From Sphingobacterium zeae (GTDB taxonomy: Bacteria > Bacteroidota > Bacteroidia > Sphingobacteriales > Sphingobacteriaceae), in the NCBI RefSeq assembly GCF_030818895.1, contig NZ_JAUTBA010000001.1, positions 3,100,001 to 3,164,000 on the forward strand: a stretch of DNA of 64,000 nucleotides, read 5' to 3'. This document shows positions 1-8,725 of the stretch, piece by piece (within the stretch, counting starts at the first letter, position 1; each line of letters starts with the position of its first letter). Below the pieces are notes generated by a model. The model was not told the origin of the DNA. It ran no database searches and was given only the letters and a program-made list of their open reading frames with translations. The position numbers were made by a program, and so were the translations under genes.

Positions 1-15
1 TTAATTTTTAAAACT

Positions 16-46
16 GTTGTACCATTTAAATGGTTATAGGTACAAC
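16..46. promoter_or_regulatory. Inverted repeat before first gene
   Basis: GTTGTACC (16-23) and GGTACAAC (39-46) are perfect 8-bp inverted arms with 15 bases between them, which include the palindrome ATTTAAAT. The repeat ends just before the start of the first gene. It could be an operator for the sensor/regulator pair, a 5' UTR hairpin, or the terminator of a gene to the left of the window; no T-run follows. Confidence 0.35.
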
Positions 47-51
47 ATGAC

Positions 52-783
52 GTGGAAAGCAATATGGGGAACGACAACAAAAAGATATATTTCGACGTAT
101 CGGACGGAGAGAAAGAACACTGCGAAAGTTTTGAAGATCATACGGAATTGAAGCAAGCATGGGACGGTAGTCAGGAGGACTTCTATAAATCGATTATCAA
201 AAACCAACAGGATGATCTAGGAAAAATAGGACGGTATTTTCGAGATGAATTGGCTCAGGAGCTTTATGGAATGCGTATATCACTTCAGAATTTTACAAAT
301 CGCTATGGTGATTTCGAAGAATTACGTAGTTTACGTGATTCATTAGGGACCTTGGTTATAGAAATTCGCAATAAAGCAATTTTACTTTACAATCCGATTT
401 TAAATGACTTAGGAATTTTTCATGCGGTAGACGAATTGGTAGGGAATTATAAAAATCAATCTGGTTTTACAATTGATACGTTACTTGATCCGCATTTGAG
501 CGAGTTGCACCGCGAGACACAAGTCCATCTATTTAAATTCATAACAGCTTTATTTCAATATTTAAATGACGAGGTAGCTGCTCAGGCTATTGCAATTTCA
601 TTACAGGTGATTGAATGTGAGATCTTAATTAAAATTTCTCCCTTTTTTAGACAGGGAGATGCATTCTCAAAAACACCGTCTGTAAGTAATCCTATGCGTT
701 TAATAAAGATTGCTGAGCTTTACAACGCACGCATTGTGAATGACTCGCTGGCGACGGGTATTATAATTAAATTGACTATTTAA
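52..783 (+). CDS. Degenerate sensor-kinase-like protein
   Basis: A 243-residue cytoplasmic protein with no membrane segments. Residues 59-80 resemble the dimerisation helix of HisKA_3 (NarX/DegS-type) kinases, but where these have the phosphoacceptor His (ELHDELGQ-like) this protein reads YFRDELAQ, so Arg64 sits in the His position. The C-terminal half has the size of an HATPase domain but lacks recognisable N, G1 or G2 boxes. It therefore looks like a non-catalytic kinase relative. The start is GTG at 52 or, equally plausible, ATG at 64. The response regulator begins 10 bases after the stop, so the two are cotranscribed and probably work together. Family assignment rests on the helix pattern and the neighbour, not on a database match. 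Confidence 0.7.
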   Translation: MESNMGNDNKKIYFDVSDGEKEHCESFEDHTELKQAWDGSQEDFYKSIIKNQQDDLGKIGRYFRDELAQELYGMRISLQNFTNRYGDFEELRSLRDSLGTLVIEIRNKAILLYNPILNDLGIFHAVDELVGNYKNQSGFTIDTLLDPHLSELHRETQVHLFKFITALFQYLNDEVAAQAIAISLQVIECEILIKISPFFRQGDAFSKTPSVSNPMRLIKIAELYNARIVNDSLATGIIIKLTI

Positions 784-793
784 ACAGATAATA

Positions 794-1450
794 ATGATAA
801 AAATCCTATTGGTTGAAGACCACATGGTTGTTCGTAACGGAATAAAATTACTATTGGAATCGCAAGATGGATTTGATGTTGTTGGGGAGGCATCAAATGG
901 AAAAGAGGCACTCCAATTCCTAGCTTCAAATCCTGTCCCAGATATTGTATTGACCGACATCAGTATGAATGAAATGGATGGGATGGAACTATTGCAGGTG
1001 ATAAAAAAGCAGTATGAAACGGTTAAAGTGGTTATATTATCCATGCTTAATCAGATCAATTATGTTATTGAAGCTTTCGAATCTGGTCTTTCGGGTTACT
1101 TGGTTAAAAACGTAGGCTATAGCGAATTACTGTTTGGATTAAATCATATCGCTGCTGGTGGTCGGTATCTGAGTGAAGAAATCGCCATGCTATTATTGGA
1201 TCAAGTCAGCTCCGGACAGAGCTATACGCAGCTGCGGGGAGAAATCTATGAAGATTTCGACATCTCAGATCGAGAGCTTGAGGTATTAAAACTAATAGCT
1301 GAGGGGTATACCAATGTGGAAATTGCAGACAAGATTTTTTTAAGCAAGCGTACGGTCGAGGGCCATAGGCAAAACCTAATTGATAAAGCCGGAGTCAAAA
1401 ATACCGCGCATTTGGTTAAATTTGCTTTCGAAAGAGGTATTCTAAATTAA
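794..1450 (+). CDS. NarL/FixJ-family response regulator
   Basis: 218 residues in two domains. The N-terminal receiver domain has the acidic pair Glu8-Asp9, the phosphoacceptor Asp55 in LTDISMNEMDG and a conserved Lys in LVKN around residue 108. The C-terminal LuxR-type helix-turn-helix starts at ISDRELEVLKLIAEG, with the recognition helix around SKRTVEGHRQNL. It is expected to bind DNA as a dimer. It follows the degenerate sensor protein by 10 bases in one operon. Because that partner lacks the phosphoacceptor His, phosphate must come from another kinase or the regulator acts without phosphorylation. The targets cannot be read from the sequence. Confidence 0.93.
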   Translation: MIKILLVEDHMVVRNGIKLLLESQDGFDVVGEASNGKEALQFLASNPVPDIVLTDISMNEMDGMELLQVIKKQYETVKVVILSMLNQINYVIEAFESGLSGYLVKNVGYSELLFGLNHIAAGGRYLSEEIAMLLLDQVSSGQSYTQLRGEIYEDFDISDRELEVLKLIAEGYTNVEIADKIFLSKRTVEGHRQNLIDKAGVKNTAHLVKFAFERGILN

Positions 1451-1494
1451 TAGGACGTTCAATTCATTCCTGTATTGATGACTAATCATATCCA

Positions 1495-1524
1495 ATACAG
1501 ATTGACGTAATGGTCAATCTGTAT
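1495..1524. terminator. Bidirectional terminator hairpin
   Basis: A perfect 12-bp stem (1495-1506 with 1513-1524) with loop GTAATG lies between the converging response regulator and the small acidic gene. A CTTTT follows on the + strand. The stem overlaps the stop codon of the minus-strand gene. Confidence 0.7.
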
Positions 1525-1846
1525 CTTTTGGGATAATTGGATTTTCGACATCGTCAGCACAATATGATTTTTTTCGTCCTCTTCTCTTATTATGGTTTTC
1601 CTCTGTTAAATCTTGATGTTTATAATTGATGTCTTCCTCTTCGTTGGGATCGATTTCGTCTAAGTCTGGTGCAGGGTGCTCAATAGCATCAGTGTCATTT
1701 GGATCCGGTGCTGTTCGGTTACCAAGTAATCCTTTTCCATACCATATGTTACTAAAATAGTAGGCAATAATAATACCTCGTTTTACTACTGCACTTTGTG
1801 ATAATATTTCTTCCATTTCGATTTTGCTTAGTTGATTACATATCAT
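1514..1846 (-). CDS. Small acidic hypothetical protein
   Basis: 110 residues, not recognised. The middle is rich in Asp, Glu, Pro and Asn (PDPNDTDAIEHPAPDLDEID and an EEED stretch), followed by a basic patch RRGRKK. It looks largely disordered and carries no signal peptide or membrane helix. It lies 82 bases downstream of the phytochrome-like kinase on the same strand. The acidic Pro/Asp segment resembles that of another small gene at 8726-9043, so the two may be paralogues. Codon use is ordinary and the terminator at its 3' end supports a real gene. Function unknown. Confidence 0.55.
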   Translation of the reverse strand: MICNQLSKIEMEEILSQSAVVKRGIIIAYYFSNIWYGKGLLGNRTAPDPNDTDAIEHPAPDLDEIDPNEEEDINYKHQDLTEENHNKRRGRKKSYCADDVENPIIPKDTD

Positions 1847-1928
1847 TTTAATGGACGCTATTCTCTCTATAAATAAACAATGTCTGGTAGAAAATAGTTT
1901 GACAGATTTCAGTATTCAAGATCAGGGA

Positions 1929-4097
1929 TCAATTGACCAACATTTGTTCAGGGAATGGTTCAACAATAGGGAAATACAGGTGGACAGTAGTGCCTTGGCC
2001 GACTTCAGATTCAATTTCTATTGTTCCGCCTAACCGTTCCATTATTCTTTTGACAAGTGACAGGCCAATGCCGGTACCAGGTATTGAACCTACATTATTG
2101 GCCCTGGTGAACATTTCATAAATATGTGGCAATTGTTCACTTGGAATTCCAATACCGTTATCCTGAATTTGATAATGCGTATGGTCATTTTCATGGCAAC
2201 TATCAATTGTTACTATTGGCCTATCAGATTGTGCTGAATATTTTATTGCATTAATAATCAAGTTTGAAAAAATTTGATATGCTGCACTTTTTTCGCCCCA
2301 TATAGGTAATAGCGTTCCAAAACAGGGCTGACAATTATTAACATTATACAGCATGCTATTTTCCTGAAATATACGCTGTATTGTGTATGCCATCGAAATT
2401 GGTTCTTTGTCTAAAATGCTAGAGCGATGTTGGCTTATTTGAACCATATTATTAATGATATCTTCTATGTTTGTAACACTACGGTTGAAATTCTGATACC
2501 ATCTGTTGATTTTTGTTAAGTCAATATTGTCCGGGTGCTGTTGTAGGAATTGTATTCCCATTTTTAAGATGGACAATGGATTCTTCAAATCGTGTGATAA
2601 GGTATGGGTAAACATTTCCAACTCATTATTTAAACTGAGAAGCTCCTCATTCAGCAATTGGCGTTCTTTTAATTTAGCGAAAATAGACTCTTTGATGATT
2701 TGATTTAGGCGAAGAACGAAATTGATTTCAGCATCATTCCAAGGTTTGGCGACATCATATCGTATATCCTCCCAAATTTTGAGTCGTTTGTTTTCACGTT
2801 CTGTATTTTGCAACATCATCTGCATCACCTGACTACGGTTTTCAATTCTAAACCAAACGATATAATAATCGCTTTCCAGACCGACTTTTAAATACATTAA
2901 ACCTGCAAAACCAAGTTTATCGTTAAACTTATCCTGATGATTCAGGCGAAAATTGTAATCTTTAAAGACTGCCTTATCGGTATGATTTTGGAGAAATTGT
3001 ATAATTTCATAAAATTGGGTTTTATTGGGGGCATGCCCATAGTTAAAAATATCACCATGGTTGAATATAGCCAAACCATCTGCATGTACCAGTTGGGTTA
3101 AAATATCCATATGCTGAATGAGAGCACAATTTACCATCTTATTTTCAGCTAAGCTTCTCTTCAGCTCTTCTTCAGCATTTTTAAGAAGTTCCGTTCTTTC
3201 CAAAAGATTCTGTTTGATATAGCTTTCATATTTGCTGGCTGCTGCCTGGATGGCGAATGTACATAGTTTTCGCTGTTGCAGATCAACTAAACATTTTTCT
3301 TTGTTCTGGGCAACTACAAGTCCCCAAAAGTCTTCATCGATACAAATGCGAAAAAACAAGGCGCTTTGCACACCTATTTTTTTTAAAAAGAGACGATGAA
3401 GTTCCGGTAATGGAGATAACAAACTCGATAGAGAATCAATACTATCGTCCGTAGAATAAAATTCTTGCCCCTCGATTTCAATATGTGGGGCATATCGATA
3501 TGAATAGCTTTTATAGTATTCCAAAGCTTGCTCGGGCATAAAATCTTTTGAGAATTCCTTTCCTTTGAAATGAGATTTTCCATTTACAGTATGCTCGGCA
3601 ACCACTGTACTATAACCTGTTTCCTGAATGTGTAAAACAAAAACCCGATCGTAATTTAGTAATTTGCTCACTGCAGCACATACGAGATCCCAATTATTGG
3701 GTTGAATGCTATCGAGCAGAAAATTTAGTTCATTAATTTTTTTGGCAGCGATGTTTTTTTTGTGCTGTCTTTCCCATTCTAAATAAATGAATGGATCATG
3801 TTTTCGCAATTTTACGTAGATACGCTCTTTATTTACTTTAATGGTTAAATTATGGCTTGACTGTTGGCTATCAATAAAACCAGTCAATGCATTTTTGACC
3901 TTCATGTATGATTCACCAAACAGATCGCTTACACTATGAAAAAAATTCGTTCCTAAGATACTTTCTTTTGAAAAATTCGCATATAACGCAGATTCTGATA
4001 TTCCGACAACGATAAAATCCCGGTTTAGAACGACGAGGCTTCCAAATGATTGAAGCTTATTGACCAATTGGCTGTTAGATTGATAAGTATGATTCAT
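1929..4097 (-). CDS. Phytochrome-like histidine kinase, no chromophore Cys
   Basis: 722 residues with the order PAS (about 15-110), GAF (about 130-290), PHY-like (about 320-475), HisKA (about 488-555) and HATPase (about 600-712). The GAF domain has the phytochrome pattern YDRVFVLHI...VVAE at 149-168 and a PELHRLFLKKIGVQSAL stretch like the P-H-x5-N-M-G-V region of bacteriophytochromes; the PHY region has KPWNDAEI. Kinase boxes are intact: phosphoacceptor His502 in LSHDLKNPLS, N box around Asn612-Asn616, G1 DNGIGI at 646-651, G2 GTGIGLS at 674-680. No Cys occurs before residue 140, so the biliverdin-attaching N-terminal Cys is missing, and the usual His of the GAF is replaced in WGLVVAQN. It is an active kinase by sequence with an uncertain input signal. 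No receiver domain is fused. Confidence 0.88.
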   Translation of the reverse strand: MNHTYQSNSQLVNKLQSFGSLVVLNRDFIVVGISESALYANFSKESILGTNFFHSVSDLFGESYMKVKNALTGFIDSQQSSHNLTIKVNKERIYVKLRKHDPFIYLEWERQHKKNIAAKKINELNFLLDSIQPNNWDLVCAAVSKLLNYDRVFVLHIQETGYSTVVAEHTVNGKSHFKGKEFSKDFMPEQALEYYKSYSYRYAPHIEIEGQEFYSTDDSIDSLSSLLSPLPELHRLFLKKIGVQSALFFRICIDEDFWGLVVAQNKEKCLVDLQQRKLCTFAIQAAASKYESYIKQNLLERTELLKNAEEELKRSLAENKMVNCALIQHMDILTQLVHADGLAIFNHGDIFNYGHAPNKTQFYEIIQFLQNHTDKAVFKDYNFRLNHQDKFNDKLGFAGLMYLKVGLESDYYIVWFRIENRSQVMQMMLQNTERENKRLKIWEDIRYDVAKPWNDAEINFVLRLNQIIKESIFAKLKERQLLNEELLSLNNELEMFTHTLSHDLKNPLSILKMGIQFLQQHPDNIDLTKINRWYQNFNRSVTNIEDIINNMVQISQHRSSILDKEPISMAYTIQRIFQENSMLYNVNNCQPCFGTLLPIWGEKSAAYQIFSNLIINAIKYSAQSDRPIVTIDSCHENDHTHYQIQDNGIGIPSEQLPHIYEMFTRANNVGSIPGTGIGLSLVKRIMERLGGTIEIESEVGQGTTVHLYFPIVEPFPEQMLVN

Positions 4098-4249
4098 GCT
4101 ACACCAAGATTCCTTATGACATAGCTAATATACGGATAAATTACTGTAATTCAGCCAAAAATTACTGTGTTAAGGTCATAAAAAAAATTGTTTTGAAGTG
4201 CTCCAAAGCAATACAAGAAAGTATAGAACCTTCTTTTCGGAAAAATTAA

Positions 4250-4876
4250 CTAAAGTTGCACATCAAACTTTTTCGCCACGGCGTTGGCCATACCTTTAAT
4301 AAGTGATTTCCATTGTGGATAGGAGGCACCCAATTTGGCCGCTAAACCAACGAAATAATTTCGAATGTTGTCGCTTAAGTTCTCGTTGTCTACGTTGATG
4401 ATCTCATTTCTACCAGCATATTGAAACAGCAAGCTGTTTCTACGTTGTTCGATCAGAAAAGTAGATGATGAAATTCCTTCAAAAAAGTGGGCTGTATTTT
4501 TATCATCTGGATGACTTGGATCGGGGCAGGGTTTCAGTGTGATTGCAAATACTTTATAGTCCGCAGTTTTCTCGGACATAATATTAACTACAGTTACCCA
4601 GTCGTAACCACCGCTAGATGGAAGTCCAGGACCAGGAATATCTAGTCTAATGTAATCATGCAATTCCAACAAGCGTTCGATGGGCGTGCCGTAGCCCGAA
4701 GTGAGCTGAAATACTGCAGCCGGAAGCTCTGCCAGCTCATACCACTGATTCACGTTCTTTAGATTATCTACCGCTAAATCAAAAGCCATACTAGCAATAG
4801 CCTCACTTGGAAACTCCAGCGACTCAAAACAATCTAGGCGTTTGCCATCTTTCTGTTCTGGAATGATATTTTTCAT
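4250..4876 (-). CDS. Conserved hypothetical protein
   Basis: 208 residues from the ATG at 4876. This start is preferred over an upstream in-frame one at 4942 because a perfect AGGAGG (complement of 4881-4886) sits 4 bases before it, the strongest Shine-Dalgarno sequence in the window. The protein is soluble, with no signal peptide or membrane helix. A central run reads DIPGPGLPSSGGYDWVTV and a Cys-Pro segment reads LKPCPDPSHPDD. A lipid- or ligand-binding alpha/beta fold is conceivable but I do not recognise the family. It stands alone between the kinase and Ku. Confidence 0.6.
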   Translation of the reverse strand: MKNIIPEQKDGKRLDCFESLEFPSEAIASMAFDLAVDNLKNVNQWYELAELPAAVFQLTSGYGTPIERLLELHDYIRLDIPGPGLPSSGGYDWVTVVNIMSEKTADYKVFAITLKPCPDPSHPDDKNTAHFFEGISSSTFLIEQRRNSLLFQYAGRNEIINVDNENLSDNIRNYFVGLAAKLGASYPQWKSLIKGMANAVAKKFDVQL

Positions 4877-5041
4877 ATTTCCTCCTTTTCTTTGAATAAT
4901 AAAACCTTCTGTTATTTTTAGCTTTCTAGATATTACTATCAATTTAACGTGTAACGCTATTTATGCAGCATGAAGTTAGTTGGAATTTATCCTATAATTG
5001 ACCTCACTGTGGCCATTGCGGCTCGATGCCACCTCCTTCGA

Positions 5042-5797
5042 TTAGCCTAAACTAGCTTTAAGTTTTGCAAGCAAATCATCCGCCTTTGTATGCTTAACTT
5101 TCATCTTTCGAATGGTTGGTCGCTTACCCTTATCTTTTTGTTTAATTATTTTTAAAAGGTCGTCCATATATTCATTTTTATAGCTACTAATATCAAAAGA
5201 TGTGCTATGTTGTTCAATTAGCTGTGTTGCCATGTCCATCTCTGCTTTTTGAATTTTTATCTTATTCGGTAGTTTTAGCCCATCGAGCGTTCTGATCTCT
5301 TGTTGATAACGAATTTTATTCAATACTAATGCATTTTCATAAGGCTTTATAATCGCTAGGTGTTCAACGTTCCGCATAACGAAAGATCCTAAACCGGCCA
5401 TCTTTGTTTTTTGAAGGGCTTTTATCAAGAGTTGGTACGCCTTTTCACCACCTTTCTGTGGCTCTAAATAATAGGGCATCTCAAAATACACACTATCAAC
5501 ATCCGCTACCTTTACAAATGCATGTAAATTGATCAACTTTGTTTTTTCTGGACTTGCATCCTCAAAATCTGCATCTTCCAAAACGATATAATGATCTTTC
5601 ATAAAATATCCTTTGACAATATTGTCCCATTTCACCTCTTTGCCAGTGTTTTCGTTTACGCGCTTAAATTTAATATTGGCTAAATCTTTCCGATCGAGCA
5701 TATCTAAATCTAACGAAGCACTTTCAGTTGCACTGTATAATTTAATTGGGATATTGACCAAACCAAAACCAATAGCTCCTGTCCAAATTGCACGCAT
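5042..5797 (-). CDS. ku: Non-homologous end joining protein Ku
   Basis: Bacterial Ku is a homodimeric ring that binds double-strand DNA ends and recruits ligase LigD. The protein starts with the family signature MRAIWTGAIGFGLVNIPIKL, so the ATG at 5797 is preferred to an in-frame ATG 42 bases upstream. About 251 residues, covering the Ku beta-barrel core, with a lysine-rich C-terminal tail (KGKRPTIRKMKVKHTK) typical of bacterial Ku. Topoisomerase IB lies 106 bases upstream of this start on the same strand, and the two may be cotranscribed. No ligD is visible in this window, so the partner ligase must be elsewhere. Confidence 0.95.
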   Translation of the reverse strand: MRAIWTGAIGFGLVNIPIKLYSATESASLDLDMLDRKDLANIKFKRVNENTGKEVKWDNIVKGYFMKDHYIVLEDADFEDASPEKTKLINLHAFVKVADVDSVYFEMPYYLEPQKGGEKAYQLLIKALQKTKMAGLGSFVMRNVEHLAIIKPYENALVLNKIRYQQEIRTLDGLKLPNKIKIQKAEMDMATQLIEQHSTSFDISSYKNEYMDDLLKIIKQKDKGKRPTIRKMKVKHTKADDLLAKLKASLG

Positions 5798-5903
5798 AAA
5801 TAATCTTTTTAGTATTATGAGCAGAACCTCGATGCGCATGAAATGGTTTTAAATTTCATAAAATAGCTTTCTCAGATCAACTGCTAAGAAATATGATCAC
5901 AGA

Positions 5904-6887
5904 TTATGTAGCTGTTGCAACGCCTGCTTGACTATTCTTCCGCAGAAAACGGAATAATTTATCTTCGAGCTTAGCTAACGGTAATTTATCTTTAATCGTT
6001 GGAAACTGTCCCTCCATAAACATGCGCTGTATTGCCGGATGCACATAATATTTCTGTGACACTGTCTTGGTATTACCAAGTTGTTCAGCAACACTTTTAA
6101 TCACGTTATTGAGTTGTCTTTTCCGTGCATTTATAGCCTCAGCCGGTTTGGTTTGCGCAAGCTGATAGAACGCTTCTCTACTAGCTCCCCAAATGCGAAT
6201 ACTTTTGCAGCTGATCTGACCTTTCGAATTTTCCCGCAGATAGTGATTAAAAGCGGAACCACAGAAGCTACTTTCGCAATCTGCGCTATCAATCTGAAAT
6301 ATCCTTTTCCCTTTTATTTTTAGAAGTTCTGTCAATAGCTTTGCCTGTTGACTATTGGACCATGATTTTTGTTGAAAAACACCCTTTTTGCCTTTGTAAG
6401 CTAAGGATATCGTGTTGTTTGCAATAGTCACGTGTCTTTTTTCCAATGTGCTCAGGCCATAAGACTTATTGGTGAGGGTGTAGCGCTTATTGCCGATACG
6501 TATGAGCGTACTATCCATTATTTTAAAAGCAATTGCACACAGTTTATTCATATCCCACTGCTCTCGCTTAAGATGTTTTGTGCTGATTTTTCTCAATTCC
6601 TGCAAATATTTACCCATAAAGAGGATGGTGCTAAATTTAGCCGCTTGCCTTTCGTCAACAAACTTCGAATGATAAATGTACTGTTTACGCTCTTTCTGGT
6701 CGAACCCAAAAGCCTGCAAATCGCTTTTGGCACTTTTAGCAATCCAAACATCCTTCCAATTGGGTGGAATTACTAGCTTCGAAATTCTATCTAAAATCTT
6801 TTGATCCGAAACTTCCTTTCCGGACATATCGAAATATTTAAAAGATTTGCCTATTTTCTTTCTGGTATATCCAGCCTTTATTTTCAT
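5904..6887 (-). CDS. DNA topoisomerase IB (poxvirus type)
   Basis: 327 residues. Type IB topoisomerases relax supercoils through a 3'-phosphotyrosine intermediate. The N-terminal domain carries VIPPNWKDVWIA (39-50), standard for the bacterial/poxvirus family. Candidate catalytic residues: Arg130 in IRIGNKRY, Lys167 in YKGKKG, Arg231 in KSIRIWGAS (usually KDFRTWGAS, so slightly altered) and the nucleophile Tyr282 in KYYVHP after LGNT. Length is normal. It precedes Ku on the same strand; both are accessory DNA-repair/topology functions that often travel in Bacteroidota and Proteobacteria genomes without being essential. Confidence 0.94.
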   Translation of the reverse strand: MKIKAGYTRKKIGKSFKYFDMSGKEVSDQKILDRISKLVIPPNWKDVWIAKSAKSDLQAFGFDQKERKQYIYHSKFVDERQAAKFSTILFMGKYLQELRKISTKHLKREQWDMNKLCAIAFKIMDSTLIRIGNKRYTLTNKSYGLSTLEKRHVTIANNTISLAYKGKKGVFQQKSWSNSQQAKLLTELLKIKGKRIFQIDSADCESSFCGSAFNHYLRENSKGQISCKSIRIWGASREAFYQLAQTKPAEAINARKRQLNNVIKSVAEQLGNTKTVSQKYYVHPAIQRMFMEGQFPTIKDKLPLAKLEDKLFRFLRKNSQAGVATAT

Positions 6888-7139
6888 ATTACTCTTTAAA
6901 GTAGACGTGATCCATTATTTAAGATAGCTTGGTCCTGTTTCCAAGCATCTTGATATACTCCTGCGCTGCTATAGCCCATTAAAATATTTATATTTCCATT
7001 TGTTTTTCTTGTTGAGTGAATAATTATTTTCGGTTAATAGAACGAAATAAACATCAGTTCTGTTTTATCAAACCAGCAATATTATTTTAACACAACAGCA
7101 GTGATTTAAACGCTGGTATATCCCGTACCGTCAATCGTA

Positions 7140-7191
7140 AAAAACTCCATTAAAAAGGCCGCTTTAAGGCAGCCTTTTTAATGGAGTTTTT
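7140..7191. terminator. Strong bidirectional terminator
   Basis: A perfect 20-bp stem (7140-7159 with 7172-7191) has A-rich and T-rich ends, so it works in both directions. It directly follows the stop of the small gene at 7192-7386. Confidence 0.85.
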
Positions 7192-7386
7192 CTATTTATT
7201 TTCTCGATCAGCATAGAAGGTCTTTTTATCTTTCTCATTATCTGTTTTGATCGGTTTGTTGCCTGATCCATTTAAAGTTTGTCCCTGCTCAATGGCTTTG
7301 ACAGTTCCTTTTCCAATAGGACCACCGCAAATAATGAGCGCAATGACCGTACCTTGCTGATTTGTGATTTTAACTCGTGATTTCAT
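7192..7386 (-). CDS. Small hypothetical protein
   Basis: 64 residues from the ATG at 7386 (MKSRVKITNQQGTVIAL); an in-frame ATG 30 bases upstream is less likely. The first half is a beta-rich, Gly-containing segment (ICGGPIGKGTV) and the second half is polar and lysine-rich, probably disordered. No signal peptide. A very strong terminator abuts its stop codon, which supports a transcribed gene. Function not recognised. Confidence 0.5.
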   Translation of the reverse strand: MKSRVKITNQQGTVIALIICGGPIGKGTVKAIEQGQTLNGSGNKPIKTDNEKDKKTFYADRENK

Positions 7387-7486
7387 ACCGTTTATTTCTA
7401 TTAATTTGCGAATCATTATATCTATTAGGATCTTGGTAATAAGATAACCTTAGCATATTAAGTTTGTTTTAGTTTAATGTTGAGTC

Positions 7487-7990
7487 TCAAGCCGCCTTTT
7501 TATACACCTTGAGTTGCTTTTGCAGCTTCTTCCTCGTCATGTGTATTCTCGTTTTGATTGTTCCTTCTGGAATGCCAAAATAGGATGCTATTTCATGATA
7601 TTTATACCCTTCAAGGAACATCTGGAACACCTGGTAGTTCTCTTCTGATAAACTGCACATGGCTTTTTCAATGTCGTCCGCAATGAATTTATTCTCGCTT
7701 TTATTGGCTTCAACCGTATTGCTGCTCTCTAGACCGATATACGTGTCGTGGATATCGGTAATTCGTTTAGCCTTGCGATATTGGTTGATATATACATTTT
7801 TCATGATAACATATAGCCAAGACATTAATTTGGGATGGCGGATAAAATCATCAATCGATTTTAATGCACGAATAAGTGTTTCTTGAATTAAATCCTCTTT
7901 TTCATCTGGATCATTCGTAAATTTACCAGCAAAATGTTTCAAAAGGCTTCTCTTTTCTTCGACTAATAAATTTAAATTGTAATTGCTCAT
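7487..7990 (-). CDS. ECF-type RNA polymerase sigma factor
   Basis: 167 residues. Region 2 contains DEKEDLIQETLIRALKSID and the -10 recognition segment SWLYVIMKNVYINQYRK; region 4 contains the helix-turn-helix EIASYFGIPEGTIKTRI. This is the usual two-domain extracytoplasmic-function layout. No anti-sigma factor lies next to it: the downstream gene is a 64-residue unknown and the upstream gene diverges. This differs from the FecI-type factor at 32677 that comes with FecR. The regulon cannot be read from the sequence. Confidence 0.92.
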   Translation of the reverse strand: MSNYNLNLLVEEKRSLLKHFAGKFTNDPDEKEDLIQETLIRALKSIDDFIRHPKLMSWLYVIMKNVYINQYRKAKRITDIHDTYIGLESSNTVEANKSENKFIADDIEKAMCSLSEENYQVFQMFLEGYKYHEIASYFGIPEGTIKTRIHMTRKKLQKQLKVYKKAA

Positions 7991-8382
7991 AGTACCGTTT
8001 GTTAAATTGATGGATGTTTTATTTGGGGAAGTAAGTGCAATTAGAGTGCTAATTTTTCGATTTTAATTCTTCTATAACTTCTTTCAAACAGCTATATGGG
8101 AAAAATACGTATGACCAGAATAATTGTTTTTGTAGCAGAAAAACTACAATAAGGCAAACTTCACGCAATCTTAATCATCAATCAGCATCAATTGACCTGA
8201 TTTTGAAAGGGTATTTGTTCCCTGAAGAAATGTCTAAATTACGGGGTGCTACGTTTTTAATTGAACGTGATGAACGTCTATTTTCATCCACGGTATCCAA
8301 AAGTCTTTTTTGTCTTTTTGTTAAACTAATTAGTTTTGATTGTGGTTCTTAGATAAATATTTAATATAAAAACAATTAGACT
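7991..8382. promoter_or_regulatory. Intergenic region with promoter for lipoprotein
   Basis: 392 bases without a gene between diverging genes. A Bacteroidota-type promoter is visible on the + strand: TTTG at 8309-8312, an 18-base spacer, then TAGTTTTG at 8331-8338 (matches TAnnTTTG), 44 bases before the lipoprotein start at 8383. A short hairpin TTGTAG/CTACAA lies near 8133-8152. I see no other gene or RNA here. Confidence 0.55.
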
Positions 8383-8622
8383 ATGAAGAAGACTAGAAAA
8401 TTTGCATTAGTTGCATCGACATTAATGGTGGGGGGCGTAATGTTATTCTCCTGTCAAAATTCCAAAAACAATACTTCTGGAGGAGCGGGTCAATCGGACA
8501 ACATTGCGCCGACTGATGCGGATGAGACACGGTATAATTTAAGCGAGCAGCAAAAGATGAGCATGCAGAAAGATACGAGTCTAGCAGATACACTAAGAAA
8601 GGACAGTATTAGCGGTAAGTAG
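8383..8622 (+). CDS. Small putative lipoprotein
   Basis: 79 residues. The N-terminus is a lipoprotein signal peptide: MKKTRK, a hydrophobic stretch and the lipobox LFSC with Cys24. The mature part is short, polar, rich in Ser, Asp and Lys, and looks disordered (SDNIAPTDADETRYNL, then SLADTLRKDS). A good TAnnTTTG promoter lies 44 bases upstream and a terminator follows, so it is probably a single-gene unit. Function unknown. Confidence 0.75.
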   Translation: MKKTRKFALVASTLMVGGVMLFSCQNSKNNTSGGAGQSDNIAPTDADETRYNLSEQQKMSMQKDTSLADTLRKDSISGK

Positions 8623-8689
8623 TATTGTTGATAACAGTGATTAGGCCTATAAAGGATAAGCTTTATAAATTTGTTACAGCGTTTGTCTA

Positions 8690-8719
8690 AAAAAACTCCC
8701 TCAACCGAGGAAGTTTTTT
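8690..8719. terminator. Bidirectional terminator
   Basis: Arms 8690-8702 and 8707-8719 pair over 12 of 13 positions around a 4-base loop, with A- and T-runs at the ends. It separates the lipoprotein (+) from the acidic gene (-). Confidence 0.8.
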
Positions 8720-8725
8720 TTGTTT

